From JBBQWR01 sp038210495 (lineage in GTDB: Bacteria > Planctomycetota > Planctomycetia > Pirellulales > DATAWG01): a stretch of 64,000 nucleotides of DNA. Both the position numbers and the translations under genes were made by a program. Shown piece after piece: positions 17,372 through 26,218 of the stretch. The notes below the pieces were generated by a model. That model ran no database searches. It was not told the origin of the DNA and saw only the letters and a list, made by a program, of their open reading frames with translations. Location: contig JBBQWR010000004.1 in NCBI GenBank assembly GCA_038210495.1, forward strand, positions 99,760 through 163,759, given 5' to 3'. The stretch's first letter is position 1. Each line of letters opens with the position of its first letter.

Positions 17372-17503
17372 GGATATATCGGTAGAGCGATGTTGCCGTT
17401 TCTCTACTGTAGGTCATAAACGCCACATTGCCGGCCGCGATCGTCGGCGGAACCGAAGTCGATGACGTAGCCTTGGCGTGAGCGCAGGCAGAAATCGCGA
17501 GGA

Positions 17504-17806
17504 TTGGTTGAACGCGGCCACGACGTGCATTTGCTCGTCGGTCTCAAACCAACTCATTGCATCGCGGATGTCGTCCGAGAAATCAAGAAATCATCGTCTG
17601 TTTGGGTTCACGAGGAGATAAATTTTGCTGAGTTCGCTTGGCAAGAAGGCTATTCAGTCTTTAGCGTGAGCCCAACTGCTCGTGATGGCGTTCGCAGCTA
17701 CGTCCTGAATCAGGAGCAACATCACCGGAAGAAGTCGTACCGAGATGAACTTGTCGAATTGTTGAACTTGGCCGGTGTGGACTACGATCCACGATATTTG
17801 GATTGA
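17504..17806 (+). pseudogene. 5'-truncated REP-associated (IS200-like) transposase
   Basis: 100 residues recognisable as the second half of a Y1/RAYT transposase: HLLVGLKPTH, DVVREIKKSSSVW, FAWQEGYSVFSVS and the catalytic-Tyr region VRSYVLNQEQHH. The N-terminal 40 or so residues and any ATG start are missing; the frame opens with TTG. The metal-binding HUH sequence is also disturbed (GHDVHLL instead of DHVHLL). It is therefore probably inactive. Palindromes of the kind that surround these genes lie directly downstream. Confidence 0.75.
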
Positions 17807-17822
17807 CGTGGAAGAGTCTGCA

Positions 17823-17923
17823 ACCCCTACCGGGGTCGAAAGGAATTTTTTTTACGGCTGTCCGGCGGCGTCGGCCTGACGGCCTCCACCGCCGGCTACC
17901 GTCTTGCATCCCTGCCGGGATGC
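17823..17923 (+). repeat. Cluster of three REP-like palindromes
   Basis: Palindromes lie at 17823-17836 (ACCCCTACCGGGGT), 17862-17895 (CCGGCGG and CCGCCGG ends) and 17906-17923 (GCATCCC and GGGATGC arms). They start 17 bases after the transposase remnant and end before the next gene, which fits the REP/RAYT association. Confidence 0.65.
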
Positions 17924-17968
17924 GATTAGCAGCGATGCGACCAGATTGGCAAGAATGCGGCCACTTCG

Positions 17969-19594
17969 ATGTTTGCTTTCGATCCACGAAAATCGACGTT
18001 CGCATTCAATTGGGGGCAATTTTTCAAGCACTTGAATATCTGCGCACTCCTTACCGTCGCGGTATGGCTTCGATGTCGCGATTTGGCCAATCTGCCGGGC
18101 ATCAACGGCGACGAGGCCTGGTATGGAGTTCAGGCGGAAGCGTGGCTGCACGGCGAACCAATTGACTGGCGGACGCCGACCGGCAATTTGGTCAATCCGC
18201 TGTTCTTTGGACCGCAACTCATTTTGCATTCAATTTTCGAGCCGTCGTTTCTCGTTCTTCGCAGCGTGGCGGTGGCCAGTGGGCTACTTGCGCTGCTCGC
18301 GAATTATTGGCTTTGCCGCCCGGTGTTCGGCAAACGAGTGGCGACGGTATCGACCATCGTGTTGGCCGTGATGCCGATCGACGTCATCTATAGCCGGCTA
18401 GCGTGGGACGCCAGCCAATCGCTATTAGTCTGCTTACCGGCGATATATTGGCCGCTGCGCGCGATCGGCGATCGGGAGCGGCGCATGCGCTGGTCGTTGC
18501 TGGGCTTGATGTCGTTGGTCCTAGCGATCATCGTCCATCCGACCAATTTATTTATTGCGCCCATGACGATAGTCGCGCTATCGGCGGCATGGTGGTCGGA
18601 TTTAGCGAACTTTCGGCGAATCGCCAGTGATCATCGTATTCTGATCGGCGCGCTTTTCACGGCCGGCGCGGCGCTGGTGGCATGGACGATTCCGCTATCG
18701 GATCGAATTGCGGCAATTGGCGCAAGACTCACATCGCCCGCGGATTATGGGGCGTTTCTGCTAAATGTCGAACGCTTGTTTTCGGGATCGAGCGTCTATG
18801 AATACATCGCCGGCACGCCGGAAATTTTGACTGGCCATCAACGATCATGGGGCACATTGGGACTGGATTTGGGCGTCACGGCAATCGCGATCGCGATCGG
18901 CGCCCGCCTCTATCGACGATTGTCGTTGCAGATACTGAACGAGGTTTGCTTGTTGACCGGCTGGCTGATTGGTCTGGCCGCGTTTTTTGTGATGGCCGGT
19001 CCGGCGGCCCTGGCGCCGGACTTCGAGCGATATGGAATTTGGATCGTCGCCCCCGGCGCAATCCTCGCCGCGCTCGCCTTCTACTCCGGACCCAAGCCAC
19101 GGGCACGGCTCGAGCACACCGGGGGTTTGGTCGGCGCCGCAATCTGTTGGCTTCTGCTCCTAGGCACGCAACAAAATTTCTTCGCATTCATTTACGAGAC
19201 AGGCGGCCGCTCGCATCCGACGTTTCATACGGCGAACGTTGAGCCGAAAGAAACGGCGATCGCCTACATTGCCCGGCAATCGGCCCAATCGACCGACGCC
19301 ACGACGATCGTGGCCAGCCAGTGGTGGAACTATTGGCCACTCAAGTATCTCAGTTACCGGCAGGACCTTGGGATTGCCGGAAAGCGTATCGACGTTGTGC
19401 AAGCCGCGAAACATTGCCCCAACACCTGTTGGAGAGTTGAATTCAGCGATAGCCGGGAAGCGGCCGCCGTTCGAGCGATAAATCGCGACGGCATCCGAGA
19501 AGTCGAATCGATTATTGGCGACTTTTCCGGCCGCCCGATCCTCTCGATTTTTGCCCCGATTCACCCGCCGGAAAGAAATTACCAGAAAAATTAA
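17969..19594 (+). CDS. GT39-like membrane glycosyltransferase
   Basis: 541 residues. One helix near 24-40 is followed by the first extracytoplasmic loop with NGDEAWYG, whose acidic pair is the usual catalytic or metal site of GT-C enzymes (PMT, ArnT type). About ten more membrane helices run to residue 400, and a soluble C-terminal domain carries TIVASQWWNYWPLKYL. The family moves a sugar from a polyprenyl-phosphate donor to a lipid or protein on the outer face of the membrane. It may use the donor made by the GT2 enzyme at 10978-12150, transcribed the other way. No strong ribosome site is seen at 17969. Confidence 0.78.
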   Translation: MFAFDPRKSTFAFNWGQFFKHLNICALLTVAVWLRCRDLANLPGINGDEAWYGVQAEAWLHGEPIDWRTPTGNLVNPLFFGPQLILHSIFEPSFLVLRSVAVASGLLALLANYWLCRPVFGKRVATVSTIVLAVMPIDVIYSRLAWDASQSLLVCLPAIYWPLRAIGDRERRMRWSLLGLMSLVLAIIVHPTNLFIAPMTIVALSAAWWSDLANFRRIASDHRILIGALFTAGAALVAWTIPLSDRIAAIGARLTSPADYGAFLLNVERLFSGSSVYEYIAGTPEILTGHQRSWGTLGLDLGVTAIAIAIGARLYRRLSLQILNEVCLLTGWLIGLAAFFVMAGPAALAPDFERYGIWIVAPGAILAALAFYSGPKPRARLEHTGGLVGAAICWLLLLGTQQNFFAFIYETGGRSHPTFHTANVEPKETAIAYIARQSAQSTDATTIVASQWWNYWPLKYLSYRQDLGIAGKRIDVVQAAKHCPNTCWRVEFSDSREAAAVRAINRDGIREVESIIGDFSGRPILSIFAPIHPPERNYQKN

Positions 19595-20070
19595 AGTCCG
19601 CGTTTGACAATAGCCGCAAGCGACATACGTTTGCTTAGAACCGACGGCGACCGCAAGGAAGCCGAAGGAAACATGGCCGCGAGGTCGTGGTAAAGCAGCG
19701 GGCGGCGGCGAATCGCACGACTTGTCGAAAGCGATTCGAGCGGCCAGTGCAATGACGCAAAAGGGAAGGGCCTGTCGGGGTCGTTTCGACGCGAAGAACG
19801 ATGAGCTAGCCGCGAGGCTGGCGAATTGGGCCAACCCTCCGTTGGCGGAGACCCTCCGCCGCGGAAAGTTGGCCGCCACGCGAAAGTGGCATGCTCGCAA
19901 CGAAAGGGCGCCGCAACAAATTATCGGGTTTTGCCGCTGCGAAGCAGGCCAGCGCCGTGTTCGCGAGAATCGACGCGCCGTGGTGAAATCCAACCTATTT
20001 TGTCTTATCGGCCAGACTGTTTTCGCCGGCTATGTTGCCGTGGGCAGTCGCCGTCTTTGGAGGATTTGTC
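19595..20070. other. Intergenic, 476 bases, before flp
   Basis: I see no supported gene. An open frame at 19722 crosses into the pilin gene and has no ribosome site. The stretch should hold the flp promoter; no consensus element is clear. GGAGG at 20059-20063 serves the pilin. Confidence 0.5.
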
Positions 20071-20253
20071 ATGAAGAAGTGGCTCCTGACCGTACAGAAA
20101 TTCGTCAAGTCGGAAGATGGCCCCACCGCGGTTGAATACGCCGTGATGCTGGCCCTGATCGTCATCGTGTGCTTGACCGCGATCACGTCGATCGGCAGCA
20201 AGGCCGCGACGACGTTCAGCAACGTGGCCGCCTCGATCGGTGGCGCCAGCTAG
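20071..20253 (+). CDS. flp: Flp-type type IVb pilin
   Basis: 60 residues. A short basic leader (MKKWLLTVQKFVKSEDG) is followed by the processing site G/PTAVEYAVML and a 20-residue hydrophobic helix. This is the type IVb pilin signature with Glu at position 5 of the mature chain (PTAVE). After cleavage by the prepilin peptidase encoded at 20693 the mature pilin has about 43 residues. It is the main subunit of the Tad pilus used for surface attachment. GGAGG lies 7 bases before ATG 20071, which rules out the in-frame upstream ATG at 20032. A terminator follows, so pilin can be made in excess over the assembly genes. Confidence 0.92.
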   Translation: MKKWLLTVQKFVKSEDGPTAVEYAVMLALIVIVCLTAITSIGSKAATTFSNVAASIGGAS

Positions 20254-20321
20254 ATGGTTCACCGTGTTGGCGCGGCGGATCGGCCAAAACCGCCCGCCGT
20301 CGCCACACACCAAGTCAACCC

Positions 20322-20366
20322 GCCTCCCCTGCATCGACAATGGTTCGATGCCGGGGAGGCTTTTTT
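20322..20366 (+). terminator. Terminator after flp
   Basis: A long stem, GCCTCCCC-GCATCGA pairing with TCGATGC-GGGGAGGC around one mismatch, then TTTTTT at 20361-20366. Confidence 0.92.
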
Positions 20367-20382
20367 ATGGGAGTAAGGAAAA

Positions 20383-20480
20383 AGGGGCTAGGGATGGTGG
20401 GGTCAGGGACTAGGGAAGAGAAAGAGCGGCCGCTCCGGGGTGCCCTTCTCTAACCCCTAGCCCCATCACCCCTAACCCCT
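20383..20480. repeat. 98-base inverted-repeat element
   Basis: Imperfect 31-base arms (20383-20413 and 20450-20480), made of GGGGCTAGGG / CCCCTAGCCCC type sequence, flank a centre that holds the perfect 12-base palindrome GAGCGGCCGCTC (20424-20435). It resembles a small non-coding mobile or dispersed element, inserted between the flp terminator and the peptidase gene. Confidence 0.65.
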
Positions 20481-20692
20481 CTACCGTCCGCAAAAAAGCA
20501 AATCGATGTGAACGCTGAGCAACCGCCGCGGGGCAATTGTATTGCCACAAGTTTTTCTCCTGGCTCCGCGGCGGCTGCCTTGCTTTCCCAGCCAATGAGC
20601 TATGTTTCCTTGGGTGGTTGAGCGCCTGTCAGGAAGCCACTTGCTTTCCGCTTTCCACGCTTCAAAAGAATTTTGCCATACGGGAATCGCAC

Positions 20693-21250
20693 ATGCTCGA
20701 TAGCTTGCTCAGCTCGCTCACGGATCATTGGAACATTTGGCTCGTCACGATCACCATGATCGTGGCCGCTGTGATCGACGGCTATAAGCTGAAGGTGCCC
20801 AATTGGATCACGTTTCCGATGATCCTCAGCGGGATCGCGGCCAACACGATCCTCCACGGCTGGGGTGGTTTGGGTGGCAGTCTGCTGGGCACAGCCGTGG
20901 GCTTGGCCTTGCTGATGCCCGCTTATGCGATCGGCGGCATGGGCGCTGGAGATGTAAAGCTACTGGCCGGCGTCGGAGCCTGGGTTATGCCCGAGGTGAC
21001 GTTCTACGCCTTCTGCTGGTCGACCGTGATCGGCGGCGTGATCGCCATCGGGATGGTGCTCGTCCGTCGTAGCTGGACGAAGCACAAGACTCAATTCTTT
21101 ATGATCGCCAACGAAATTATGACCGTCGGCAACCCGAGCGAGCTATCGGCGATCGCCGCGCAGCGCAAAAGCTCGATGCTGCTACTGCCTTACGGAATCC
21201 CGTTGGCCATTGGCACAATCGCCTATTTTGTCTGGGCAGGGATGCTCTAA
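20693..21250 (+). CDS. cpaA: Prepilin peptidase (A24, TadV/CpaA)
   Basis: 185 residues, a polytopic membrane aspartic peptidase. The two catalytic aspartates are Asp29 (AAVIDGYKL) and Asp87 in the GxGD motif (GGMGAGDVKL). It lacks the N-methylation domain of PilD, as usual for Tad systems. It cleaves the leader of the Flp pilin. The open frame extends upstream to 20537, but ATG 20693 gives the normal short N-terminus. Residues 110-150 form a longer cytosolic loop than in many homologues. It is the first assembly gene after flp. Confidence 0.9.
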   Translation: MLDSLLSSLTDHWNIWLVTITMIVAAVIDGYKLKVPNWITFPMILSGIAANTILHGWGGLGGSLLGTAVGLALLMPAYAIGGMGAGDVKLLAGVGAWVMPEVTFYAFCWSTVIGGVIAIGMVLVRRSWTKHKTQFFMIANEIMTVGNPSELSAIAAQRKSSMLLLPYGIPLAIGTIAYFVWAGML

Positions 21251-21567
21251 AAAATACGGATTGGAGAAGGTCTGCCGGTTGTGCCGAAGGAATCGAATGG
21301 GCATGGCCGTGGGTCGATGGTTCGAGCGCGAATCGGGCTCGTCGGCGGCCATTGTCAATCGAGCCGCTGGTGGGATTGCGCGAGACCTGCCGTCTCTACG
21401 GATTTTGATTAAGTCCAGGGGGGCTGTCAGCCAATCTATTATTGTGAGACTTGCTGGCAGCGACTCGGGCGCCGCGATGATTGGCGGCGCCCGTTGAAAA
21501 TCGGATTGGCGGCGTCCCCTCGGGGCCCATCCCCATGCCGCTGCCCAGCGGGCGAAAGAGAGCGACC
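21251..21567. other. Intergenic, 317 bases, with one strong hairpin
   Basis: No gene is seen. A perfect 10-base stem (21466-21475 with 21484-21493, CGGGCGCCGC arm) with an 8-base loop lies 74 bases before cpaB; no U-run follows. Confidence 0.55.
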
Positions 21568-22680
21568 ATGCGTTCAAAAACAGTTATTCTCCTGGGACTC
21601 GCGCTCGGCTGCGGCCTGGTCGCGTCGATCGGCATCAGTCAAGTGCTGCGGAATCAGCAACCGGCAGCCGTCGAAGAGACGGCGCCCGTTTGGGTTGCGA
21701 TGGCCGACATTAAATCCGAGGAGTTGCTCTCGGCTCAAAATCTTAAACTCGAACAGTGGCCGAAGGAAAAAATTCCCCAGGGCTCGCTCAATAAGCTCGA
21801 AGACGTCGACGGCAAACGACTCCGGGCCGCCGTTTATCAAGGCGAACCGATCCTCGAGCAGAAATTGGCCGGCCACGAAGGCACGGCAGGCTCCAAAATT
21901 CCGAAGGGCTTTCGACTTTATACGGTTCAGGCCGACGGGATGAGTTCGCATGGCGGTCTGTTGCATCCAGGCGATCGCGTCGACCTGCTGCTGTTCATCA
22001 CCCGCGGCAACAGCATGATGGACGCCAGCACGAAAACGATCTTGCAAGACGTTCGTGTTTTCGCGGTCAACGATGTGATCCATTCGGCCGACGACAAAGC
22101 GGCCGACTCGATCATGGCCCGAACCGTGACATTGCTCGTGACGCCCGGTGAGGCCGAAAAAGCCGCGCTCGCATCGGAAGTGGGCAAGATTCGGCTCGTG
22201 ATGCGCGCCCCCGACGACGAAGCGGCCGTGCTCGGCCCCGGCACGTCGATGAATCAATTACTCACGCCGGAGAAGGTCAGTCGCGACGTCGAGGACATGA
22301 ACAAGCCGGTGCCCACGAACATCAAGCAGGCGACGCTCGCCGCCACGATGCAACAGTATGCGGAAACGGTCTCGTCGCTCCCTCCGACGCAGCCGCCGGT
22401 GGTCGAAGACCTCAGCTACAAGATGCAGATCATCAAAGGCACTGAAGTCAGCTTGGCCGAATTTCACAAAAGCGAAGAAGACCCGAATCGTTGGAGCAAC
22501 GGAACCTATACGATTCTCGTGCACGGTGAATCCAAGACGGAATCACCCGTGGCGCCGTTGACGCAACCTACGTCGGACGCAAATTCCAAGTCTTCGGGGC
22601 TCGCGACCAAAGACAAAGATTCGACCAAGCCGACCGGACCCACGATCAATCCTTTGGCGAAAACACCGGGCCACGGCTAG
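21568..22680 (+). CDS. cpaB: Tad pilus assembly protein CpaB/RcpC
   Basis: 370 residues. An N-terminal membrane anchor (VILLGLALGCGLVASIGIS) precedes a SAF domain at about 43-110 (VWVAMADIKSEELLSAQNLKLE and YQGEPILEQKL). An RcpC-type domain follows with GMSSHGGLLHPGDRVDLLLF and VTLLVTPGEAEKAALASEVGKI. RcpC proteins sit in the periplasm with the secretin and may bind the wall through SAF/beta-clip domains. The C-terminal 100 residues are less conserved and end Pro/Ser-rich. ATG 21568 is chosen because the hydrophobic anchor begins right after it; ATGs at 21481 and 21535 would add Arg-rich sequence. Confidence 0.88.
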   Translation: MRSKTVILLGLALGCGLVASIGISQVLRNQQPAAVEETAPVWVAMADIKSEELLSAQNLKLEQWPKEKIPQGSLNKLEDVDGKRLRAAVYQGEPILEQKLAGHEGTAGSKIPKGFRLYTVQADGMSSHGGLLHPGDRVDLLLFITRGNSMMDASTKTILQDVRVFAVNDVIHSADDKAADSIMARTVTLLVTPGEAEKAALASEVGKIRLVMRAPDDEAAVLGPGTSMNQLLTPEKVSRDVEDMNKPVPTNIKQATLAATMQQYAETVSSLPPTQPPVVEDLSYKMQIIKGTEVSLAEFHKSEEDPNRWSNGTYTILVHGESKTESPVAPLTQPTSDANSKSSGLATKDKDSTKPTGPTINPLAKTPGHG

Positions 22681-22711
22681 GCTCGATCAAAACATTTAGG
22701 AAGGAACAAGG

Positions 22712-24421
22712 ATGTTCACCACACGCCCACGGCGGTTGTTGGCTTGCAGTTTGTGCCTCGCACAAGTGTCGGCAAGCTGGATTTCTCTCGGCGCTTCCCG
22801 CGTCGCTCGGGCGGACGACTCCGCGTCGCCGCCGATCGTACACCACGTGCAAGCGGCGACCGAGCGGATGGAAATGACGGTCAACACCAGCCGGTTGTTG
22901 ACGCTCGATCTTAAAGTGCCGCGGGCTCAGGTCAACAACAAAGACATTCTCGATCTGACGGCCCTGTCACCGAATTCGATCCAGGTTTTCGCCAAGAAAC
23001 CGGGCGTTACGCAGATCAATCTCTGGGACGAAAAAAACCAGATCCATTCGCTCGACGTCGTCGTGTTCGGCGATTCGCGAGAGTTGCAGATGGTGCTCAA
23101 GTCGCAGTTCCCGCATTCGACCGTGAACGTGCAGCCGTCGGCCACGAGCGTGATCATCTCGGGCTTCGTCCCCGAGGCGGAGCAGGCCGTGCAAATCGTC
23201 AAAATCGCCGAGGATTACTATCCCAAAGTGATCAATTCGCTCAAGGTCGGCGGGGCCCAACAGGTGCTGCTGCATGTGAAGGTGATGGAAGTCTCGCGAA
23301 CCAAGCTTCGTAACCTGGGCTTTGACTTCTGGACCAACAACAACAGTTTCTTCGCGTCGTCCTCTCCGACGGGCCTAATCAATCTCAATGGCGCCGGCGG
23401 CACCGCGACCGGCTCGTTGCCCGCGCCGGCCACGAGCGGGCTGGGTGGCGACACGATTCGCTTTGGTATCGTTTCCGACGCCACGGCGTTCTTCGGCTTC
23501 GTCGAAGCGCTGCGGACCTACAACTTGGCGAAGATCATGGCCGAGCCAACCCTCGTGACCGTCAGCGGCCGGCCCGCGACGTTCAACGACGGTGGAGAGT
23601 TTCCGATTCTCATCCCAGCCGGCCTCGGCACGACAACGATCGATTTCAAGAAATTCGGCACGCAGGTGGACTTCGTTCCGCTGGTGCTGGGCAACGGCAA
23701 TATCCGTCTGGAAGTTAAGCCGCGGATCAGCTTTCTGGATGCCACGCTGAGCGTGACCACATCGGGAATCACGGTCCCTGGTCTGTCGGTGCGCGAGGTC
23801 GATACGGGAGTCGAGATGAAAGCCGGCCAGACGCTGGCGATCGCCGGTCTCGTGCAGAATCGACTCGAATATTCGAGTTCGGGCATCCCAGGGCTCGCGG
23901 ATCTGCCCTATTTCGGCGCCGCTTTCCGCAAGACGCACGAACTGGTCAATGAAGTCGAACTCCTCGTGATGGTGACGCCGGAGTTGGTTGAGCCCCTCGA
24001 TCCGTGCGATGTTCCGCAATGCGGGCCAGGCATGTCGTCGAGCAGCCCCAACGACAAACAGTTGTATTGGCACGGTCATGCGGAAGTGCCCTCCTGCGGT
24101 CCGTGCGGCCCAGGCGCGTGCAATTGCGGAGTTGGCGGAGTCGAACAGTCGTCTGGACCAGAAGCGATCGGGGCGCCGTCACCGGCCACCAGGGGCCCGG
24201 CGCCCGCCAACGGCAAGCCGAGCGCGAACTCTTCCGGTCAATACAATGGCCCGCGCGCGCCGGCCTCAATGGGCGGCACGCCACTCGATCCCAATGTGCC
24301 CGCGCTCTACGCTCCCCAGACTTCACGGATTAACACTTCCAACCGATCCAATCGGACCGCGTCGAGGCAACTTCCCGAACCGGCGCTCATCGGTCCCGTG
24401 GGCTACGATTCCATTAAGTAG
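22712..24421 (+). CDS. cpaC: Tad pilus secretin CpaC/RcpA
   Basis: 569 residues. A signal peptide lies at about 1-34 (ending RVARAD). An N-terminal pilus-assembly/BON-like part follows (RLLTLDLKVPRAQVNN, STVNVQPSATSVIISGFV). The secretin core spans about 185-435, with VLLHVKVMEVSR, MAEPTLVTVSGRPATFNDGGEFPI, VDTGVEMKAGQTLAIAGL and VELLVMVTPELVEPL. It forms the outer-membrane channel of the Tad machine. A Pro/Gly/Ser-rich tail of about 130 residues with several Cys (GPCGPGACNCG) is unusual and may be surface exposed. AAGGAA precedes the ATG, and it follows cpaB by 31 bases, so the two are likely co-transcribed. Confidence 0.92.
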   Translation: MFTTRPRRLLACSLCLAQVSASWISLGASRVARADDSASPPIVHHVQAATERMEMTVNTSRLLTLDLKVPRAQVNNKDILDLTALSPNSIQVFAKKPGVTQINLWDEKNQIHSLDVVVFGDSRELQMVLKSQFPHSTVNVQPSATSVIISGFVPEAEQAVQIVKIAEDYYPKVINSLKVGGAQQVLLHVKVMEVSRTKLRNLGFDFWTNNNSFFASSSPTGLINLNGAGGTATGSLPAPATSGLGGDTIRFGIVSDATAFFGFVEALRTYNLAKIMAEPTLVTVSGRPATFNDGGEFPILIPAGLGTTTIDFKKFGTQVDFVPLVLGNGNIRLEVKPRISFLDATLSVTTSGITVPGLSVREVDTGVEMKAGQTLAIAGLVQNRLEYSSSGIPGLADLPYFGAAFRKTHELVNEVELLVMVTPELVEPLDPCDVPQCGPGMSSSSPNDKQLYWHGHAEVPSCGPCGPGACNCGVGGVEQSSGPEAIGAPSPATRGPAPANGKPSANSSGQYNGPRAPASMGGTPLDPNVPALYAPQTSRINTSNRSNRTASRQLPEPALIGPVGYDSIK

Positions 24422-24462
24422 CGCACGCATGGCGAACCGAGGCGTGGACGCGCTGCCCGGAT

Positions 24463-24511
24463 AACCGTCGCAATCGTCAGCATGGCGAGCCGACCGTCAA
24501 TTGCGACGGTT
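24463..24511. repeat. Perfect 12-base inverted repeat between cpaC and cpaE
   Basis: Arms at 24463-24474 (AACCGTCGCAAT) and 24500-24511 with a 25-base loop. No U-run follows. It may be an operator, an mRNA structure, or a dispersed palindrome. Confidence 0.55.
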
Positions 24512-24647
24512 GGGCGCGGCGGCGAGGCAAGCTAGGCGTTGCGAAAATACATCCCTGTCCCTAATCTCGACCTAGACTTGGTCGGCGCCAGATTTCGTAG
24601 GCGCATATTGAGCTCGAGCGCTCGTCAACGGATTTAAACAGTTCACC

Positions 24648-25865
24648 ATGAGCAACGTGCTGCGGTTAGCGATTGTCGACCCTACCGATTCCTCTCGGGA
24701 TTCGCTCAAAACGATCCTGTTGGGATTGGATATGGTTTGGCTCGAAGCCGAATGCTCGCGATACGAATTTTTCTCGGATGTCATTGCCCAGACGCATCCG
24801 GATATCGGCATCATCGCGCTCGACAAGGACCCGGATAAAGCGCTGGCCCTAGTCGAGCAACTCCAGCAAACGTCGCCCGAATGCAGCGTGCTCGTCATCA
24901 GCGGCTCGACCGACGGCTCGTTGATCCTGCGGGCGATGCGGGCCGGCGCCAAGGAATTTCTGGGCCGACCCGTCAAAATCGAAGACCTGGTCGGCGCGCT
25001 GGAGCGAATCCGCGATCGTCGATTCGGCCGGGGCGACTCGAAGTCTCGCGGTAGCACGGTGATCGCTATCGCGGGAGCGACAGGCGGTGTCGGCAACACC
25101 AGCCTCGCGGTTAACCTGGGCTGCATCCTTGCCCAAGAACCAAAAAATTCCGTCGCTCTGATCGATCTCGATCTCAGTCTCGGCGACGCCGACGTGTTTC
25201 TGGATACGATTCCGGACTACACGATTGTCGACGTGGCGCAAAACGTCACCCGATTGGATTTTTCGCTGCTCAAGCGATCGCTGACCAAGCACAGCTCCGG
25301 ATTGTTCCTGCTGCCAAGGCCGGTCCAACTGGAAGATGTGAAGCTGGTCACGCCCGAGGATCTCCAGCGCGTGATCGGTCTGCTCAAAGCGACGTTCACG
25401 CACTTGGTGATCGATCTTTCGAAGTCGTACAATGCGCTCGACATGGTCGCGATGGAGATGGCCAATCACGTGCTGCTCGTCACGCAGCTCGATTTGCCTT
25501 GTTTGCGGAACGTCGTTCGGCTCCTGATGTCGTTCAGCGAGATTGAGGGCATGAAGGAAAAGGTCAAAATCGTGATCAATCGGGCCGGTTTGGAAAACGG
25601 CCAGATCAGCCTGAAAAAGGCCCAAGAAACGATCGGCCGCGAAATTTTCTGGAAGCTGCCTAACGATTATCGAACCATGGTTGAGGTCCGCAATAACGGC
25701 GTTCCGCTGATCGAGCAAGCGCCCAAGGCTCCGATTACTCAGTCGATCGTTCAATTGGCCGAGGCGCTCACGGGCCAAGCCAAAGAGGCCGAGGAACTCG
25801 ACCCGGCCAAGCAGGGCCAAAGCGGCGGTTGGTTCGGCCGCTGGTCCGGCAAAGCGAAGACCTAG
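24648..25865 (+). CDS. cpaE: Tad pilus localisation protein CpaE/TadZ
   Basis: 405 residues. A receiver-like domain (1-125) precedes a MinD/ParA-type domain (135-380). The receiver keeps an Asp at 59 (IALDKD) but has Arg107 where the switch Lys is expected (LGRPV). The P-loop reads GATGGVGNTS at 143-152: both the signature and the catalytic Lys of the deviant Walker A are replaced (Asn150). Atypical P-loops are known among TadZ proteins, which mark the pole or pilus site rather than act as ordinary ATPases. Later motifs are ALIDLDLSLGD and HLVIDLSKS. It belongs to the pilus locus; 226 bases separate it from cpaC. Confidence 0.9.
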   Translation: MSNVLRLAIVDPTDSSRDSLKTILLGLDMVWLEAECSRYEFFSDVIAQTHPDIGIIALDKDPDKALALVEQLQQTSPECSVLVISGSTDGSLILRAMRAGAKEFLGRPVKIEDLVGALERIRDRRFGRGDSKSRGSTVIAIAGATGGVGNTSLAVNLGCILAQEPKNSVALIDLDLSLGDADVFLDTIPDYTIVDVAQNVTRLDFSLLKRSLTKHSSGLFLLPRPVQLEDVKLVTPEDLQRVIGLLKATFTHLVIDLSKSYNALDMVAMEMANHVLLVTQLDLPCLRNVVRLLMSFSEIEGMKEKVKIVINRAGLENGQISLKKAQETIGREIFWKLPNDYRTMVEVRNNGVPLIEQAPKAPITQSIVQLAEALTGQAKEAEELDPAKQGQSGGWFGRWSGKAKT

Positions 25866-25876
25866 CCACCGCGCGT

Positions 25877-25904
25877 GGCGAGCGGGGGGCGTAGCCCCCT
25901 GTCC
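25877..25904 (+). repeat. Dispersed palindromic repeat, copy A
   Basis: GGCGAGCGGGGGGCGTAG followed by CCCCCTGTCC. It is the same element as 26019-26044, 27659-27684 and 62617-62646 in the opposite orientation. Confidence 0.7.
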
Positions 25905-26018
25905 TGAGCCGTCGCCGCTGGCGCAGTCTCGTCATACATCCCACGCGCCGCCGATCAAATGTTTTTGGCGTGGCGTTCTCCCTGCGCATTAAGCTCCCCG
26001 GTGGTTTTATCTCGCGCT

Positions 26019-26044
26019 CAGAGGGCTTACGCGCCCCGCGCGCC
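26019..26044 (-). repeat. Dispersed palindromic repeat, copy B
   Basis: The minus strand reads GGCGCGCGGGGCGCGTAAGC then CCTCTG. It is a diverged copy of the element at 25877-25904, in the gap before cpaF. Confidence 0.55.
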
Positions 26045-26218
26045 ACGGCGGTGATATCCATTTTCACCGCGTGAGGCTTTTTCGCCACGCACGCGCGCCG
26101 CGTAAGCTATGGTTCCTTTGGAATCGATAAGCGACGCCCGCGGATCACAATCCCAACTCGCCGCCCGACTCCGCCCGCCATTCGAACACTCCCACCGCCG
26201 ACAGATTGCCGAAACGCC

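Noticed and set aside
17504..17806. An intact insertion sequence
   Set aside because: The transposase lacks its N-terminal part, an ATG and a proper HUH site, and no element ends could be defined.
19722..20135. A 137-codon frame before and into flp
   Set aside because: It overlaps the pilin gene in another frame and has no ribosome site or conserved sequence.
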